Shown here: piece after piece, positions 5,558-7,380 of the stretch
Position numbering within the stretch: the first letter of the stretch is position 1
How the letters are laid out: the number at the start of each line of letters is the position of its first letter
Origin: an uncultured Lachnospiraceae bacterium
GTDB lineage: Bacteria > Bacillota > Clostridia > Lachnospirales > Lachnospiraceae
Length of the DNA stretch: 7,380 bases
Direction of reading: 5' to 3'
Assembly (NCBI GenBank): GCA_946409475.1
Contig: CAMJWQ010000171.1
Span: 1-7,380, forward strand
Notes under the pieces: generated by a model
Databases searched by the model: none
What the model saw: only the letters and a program-made list of their open reading frames with translations
Told to the model about the DNA's origin: nothing
Made by a program: the position numbers and the translations under genes

Positions 5558-5961
5558 ATGAGGCTGATTATCTACGATTTAGAAAAAGAATCGGCAGATA
5601 AATTATTACCTTTTCATAATGATTCCAATTTCCATATAATTGCAAACGATGATTCCATACATAATTGTATCGGATGCTTCGGCTGCTGGATTAAAACGCC
5701 CGGAGTCTGTATCATTAAAGATAATTATCAAACTATGGGTGAAATACTTTCCAAATCTTCCCTGGCAAACGACCGGGAAAAAGCATATATCAGGCTTTGA
5801 AAGCTTTATCGGAAAATATTATGGATAACGCTCCGGCCGAGAACCTTAACGCTTCTCCCAATTTTCCCCGTTCCCTTTATAAGCCGGCCGGGGAAATGGG
5901 CTGGAGGCAGCAAATCAAAGCTAATGGCTTAAAAAGGAAGGAGCTGTTTACGAGGAGATAA
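5558..5961 (+). pseudogene. Flavodoxin/NADPH-dependent FMN reductase-like gene, internally deleted and frameshifted
   Basis: The N-terminal piece starts at 5558 with AAGGA about 7 bases upstream. It reads MRLIIYDLEKESADKLLP and carries a four-Cys cluster C37-x2-C40-x2-C43-x7-C51 (NCIGCFGCWIKTPGVC) followed by IKDNYQTMGEILSKSS. This is characteristic of flavodoxin-fold reductases of Clostridia. About residue 68 the family sequence is lost, and the frame stops at 5798-5800. A second piece in another frame, from roughly 5770 to the TAA at 5959-5961, reads GKSIYQALKALSENIM and then PRSLYKPAGEMGWRQQIKAN. This looks like the C-terminal end of a flavodoxin-type oxidoreductase. Joined, the pieces make about 130 residues, too short for a family of about 170-250, and the flavin-binding middle is missing. 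Most likely it is a pseudogene. Alternatively the first 80 residues are still expressed as a small Cys-rich peptide. It ends one base before the stop codon of the convergent SIMPL gene. Confidence 0.75.
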
Positions 5962-6675
5962 TTAATGATAAAGAAACTCTACTGTTAAAGCAGCTTCTAT
6001 ATTCTTTTTGCCGGGTTCAATGGGCGCTGATGCCCTGCTCTCTCTCAAGCTGTATGCTCCCGAAAAGGGAATCGGTACCATACTATTCTCCACTATTTTA
6101 TGGGGAACAGGATGTAAAGCCGCCCCTAATTGCATGGCAAGAGCCTCTGCTTTTCCTATGGCATTATCCAATGCCATATGTAGGGCCTGTTGATAATAAT
6201 AGTCGGGATTTACTATTTCAAAAGAAATTCCTTCCACAACATTGGCTCCGTTATTGACTGCGGCATCAATAGCCGGCCCGATCTGGCTTCCGGCTCTTAC
6301 TTTTATTTCCACAATATTACGCACAATATAACCTTTATCAACGCGATTATTATTTTCAAATTCCATTATTTTATCTATGGTATATTGATAAGTTTTTATA
6401 TCCTGTATACCCAACTGCCTGAGTATGGTAATTACGGATTGACTGTTCTGTGCATTCTCTTCCTGTGCCTTTGCCAGATTCTCTCCCCTCGTCTCCACGC
6501 CCAGACGTATGACGGCAATATCCGGGGTAACAGATACCTGTCCTTTTCCCGTTAATGTCATGGTGTTAGCGGTTTTAGATGTATTTGATGTGCTGGATGT
6601 ATGTGATGAATTTACTGTATTTGATTCATTAGATGTGTTGAATTTATGTGAAAAAAATGGTTTATAATAATCCAT
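5962..6675 (-). CDS. SIMPL domain-containing protein (DUF541 family)
   Basis: A 237-residue protein with a SIMPL (DUF541) domain from about residue 39 to the end. The domain begins MTLTGKGQVSVTPDIAVIRLGVET, and further family features are AQEENAQNSQSVITILRQLGI, YTIDKIMEF, GYIVRNIVEIKV, and the C-terminal KKNIEAALTVEFLY. The family's general biochemical role is unsettled; members are often exported. Here no signal peptide or membrane segment is visible, so it is probably cytoplasmic unless exported by another route. Residues 13-38 are a low-complexity Asn/Ser/Thr tract (21 of 26). A weak AAAGGT lies 7 bases before the ATG. The SIMPL part looks complete. It is monocistronic and converges on the flavodoxin remnant without a gap, so no separate terminator fits between them. 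Confidence 0.88.
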   Translation of the reverse strand: MDYYKPFFSHKFNTSNESNTVNSSHTSSTSNTSKTANTMTLTGKGQVSVTPDIAVIRLGVETRGENLAKAQEENAQNSQSVITILRQLGIQDIKTYQYTIDKIMEFENNNRVDKGYIVRNIVEIKVRAGSQIGPAIDAAVNNGANVVEGISFEIVNPDYYYQQALHMALDNAIGKAEALAMQLGAALHPVPHKIVENSMVPIPFSGAYSLRESRASAPIEPGKKNIEAALTVEFLYH

Positions 6676-6761
6676 TTCACATACCTTTTTATTTTTTTTA
6701 TTAATGTATGAATATAAAAATTATTTGCTACAAAGAATTATTTATCCAAGGAGGAAGTTTT

Positions 6762-6940
6762 ATGGGGGCAGAAATAAAGAATGCAAGATCTTCGTATATT
6801 GATAATTTAAAGTTATGTATGATTATACTTGTAGTAGTCCTGCATTTGACTATATCCTACATTTTAATTTTATAGGTTCAAGCGGACCTTTATGGTTTGC
6901 CTTTGCCTTACTTATTTTTAACGGGGTCTATGTATTGTAA
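6762..6940 (+). pseudogene. Remnant of an acyltransferase-3 family membrane protein
   Basis: A strong AAGGAGGAA (6748-6756) precedes ATG 6762. The first frame reads MGAEIKNARSSYIDNLKLCM then IILVVVLHLTISY and stops at 6873-6875 (37 codons). The YIDNL...ILVVVLH pattern is the first helix of PF01757 acyltransferases. A second frame ending at 6938-6940 reads GSSGPLWFAFALLIF then NGVYVL, which matches the family's later PLWF-x-ALLIF helix. The roughly 100 or more residues expected between these helices are gone, and everything after the second is missing from a protein normally of about 350 residues or more. I infer an internal deletion with a frame change plus 3' truncation. The ribosome site is intact, so a 37-residue hydrophobic peptide could still be made. 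It converges on the ROK gene. Confidence 0.75.
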
Positions 6941-6952
6941 GTAAATGCTGTT

Positions 6953-6985
6953 ATTCCGCCATGCAGGCCCGATTCCGCCGTGCAG
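6953..6985. repeat. Short direct repeat, 14-mer twice with 19-base period
   Basis: ATTCCGCCATGCAG (6953-6966) and ATTCCGCCGTGCAG (6972-6985) differ at one base and are separated by five bases. They lie in the GC-richer gap between the acyltransferase remnant and the ROK stop codon. This may be a small local duplication; no terminator is obvious in either direction. Confidence 0.6.
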
Positions 6986-6992
6986 CCGTCTC

Positions 6993-7380
6993 TTAAAATT
7001 CCATAGGAAGAATGTTGTAATTTTCCTCCAGAGAGAGGGCGGCGGCGCCGATTGCACCGATATCGTCTCCATAGGGGGAAGGAATTAGGGAAACATTATT
7101 GAAATTTTCTTCAATCGAATATTTCCTTAAAGATTCCTTTAAGGGCGCAAGGAAAATATCTCCTGTTTTGCAAAGCTTATTTGATATAATGATATCCGGC
7201 GGGGCAATAAGATTAACGACCTGTGCCAGAGCCTGCCCCAGAAAAGCAGCAGTTTCCCGGATAAGTGATATTGCGTCACGGTTACCGTTCAATGCCTCTT
7301 GAATCAAAAGCTCAACTGCAAAGGAGGAATCCTTTCCATTCTCTGAAAGGGGCATATGGGGAAATTGACCTGTTTTCATT
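6993..7380 (-). CDS. ROK-family protein (sugar kinase or NagC/XylR-like repressor), C-terminal part
   Basis: The last 128 or so residues of a ROK-family protein whose 5' end lies beyond the window. Recognisable family features are RDAISLIRETAAFLGQALAQ, the VVNLIAPPDIIISNKL strand-helix, GDIFLAPLKESL, and the terminal GDDIGAIGAAALSLEENY. ROK proteins are cytoplasmic sugar kinases of about 300 residues or, when a winged-helix domain is fused in front, sugar-responsive repressors of about 380-400. The kinase DxGxT loop, the Cys-rich zinc motif and any DNA-binding domain would be upstream and cannot be checked. The Met at 7379 is probably internal, because the frame stays open to the edge. It is transcribed on the minus strand and faces the acyltransferase remnant. 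No regulated sugar gene is visible in this window. Confidence 0.9.
   Translation of the reverse strand, partial: MKTGQFPHMPLSENGKDSSFAVELLIQEALNGNRDAISLIRETAAFLGQALAQVVNLIAPPDIIISNKLCKTGDIFLAPLKESLRKYSIEENFNNVSLIPSPYGDDIGAIGAAALSLEENYNILPMEF

Noticed and set aside
5640..5828. 62-codon open frame within the flavoprotein remnant
   Set aside because: No ribosome site and no recognisable sequence; it is an out-of-frame reading of the same remnant.
6190..6555. 121-codon open frame on the plus strand opposite the SIMPL gene
   Set aside because: It is fully antisense to a well-recognised domain, has no ribosome binding site, and its sequence has no family features.
1..7380. CRISPR array, tRNA/rRNA gene, or insertion sequence
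   Set aside because: No regularly spaced repeats, no tRNA cloverleaf or rRNA sequence, and no transposase or integrase were seen on either strand.

Overview
The window looks like chromosome of a low- to mid-GC Clostridia bacterium, most likely Lachnospiraceae or close kin. The grounds are strong AGGAGG-type ribosome binding sites, sigma-A promoters with 17-base spacing, a Firmicutes-type T-box leader, a lipoprotein-anchored ABC binding protein, and protein styles typical of gut or anaerobic Clostridia. No phage, IS, CRISPR or tRNA gene is visible.

Layout, left to right. (1) 55-798 (+) is an intact short-chain dehydrogenase resembling FabG/BaiA. (2) 796-964 is a convergent intergenic region with two imperfect hairpins and a long, probably bidirectional terminator. 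(3) 1012-5343 (-) is one transcription unit: sigma-A promoter, T-box riboswitch, metal-dependent (GldA/HcxA-like) dehydrogenase, substrate-binding lipoprotein, permease, ATPase. (4) 5344-5557 holds a second, divergent promoter. It drives 5558-5961 (+), a flavodoxin-type reductase gene that has lost its middle and is frameshifted. (5) 5962-6675 (-) is an intact SIMPL-domain protein with an Asn/Ser/Thr-rich head. (6) 6762-6940 (+) is a collapsed remnant of an acyltransferase-3 membrane protein. (7) 6993-7380 (-) is the C-terminal part of a ROK-family protein that runs off the window.

The most interesting unit is the T-box operon. The T-box specifier loop reads UGG (Trp), and the variable base of the T-box sequence is C, which would pair with discriminator base G73 of bacterial tRNA-Trp. 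Two independent positions therefore name tryptophan. The transporter genes are of the TrpXYZ type (COG2984/COG4120/COG1101), a family already linked to tryptophan T-boxes in other Firmicutes. What is not ordinary is the first gene, an iron-containing-alcohol-dehydrogenase-fold enzyme in which the usual metal-ligand Asp is replaced by Cys, as I recall for the 2-oxoacid/2-hydroxyacid dehydrogenase HcxA (YbdH). My inference is a tryptophan-starvation salvage module. The ABC system would import tryptophan or a tryptophan-like 2-oxo or 2-hydroxy acid such as indolelactate or indolepyruvate. The dehydrogenase would interconvert hydroxy and oxo acids so that an aminotransferase could make tryptophan. 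The regulation is well supported by sequence; the substrate is not.

The right third (5558-6940) looks like eroding accessory DNA, with two genes each reduced to N- and C-terminal pieces in different frames.
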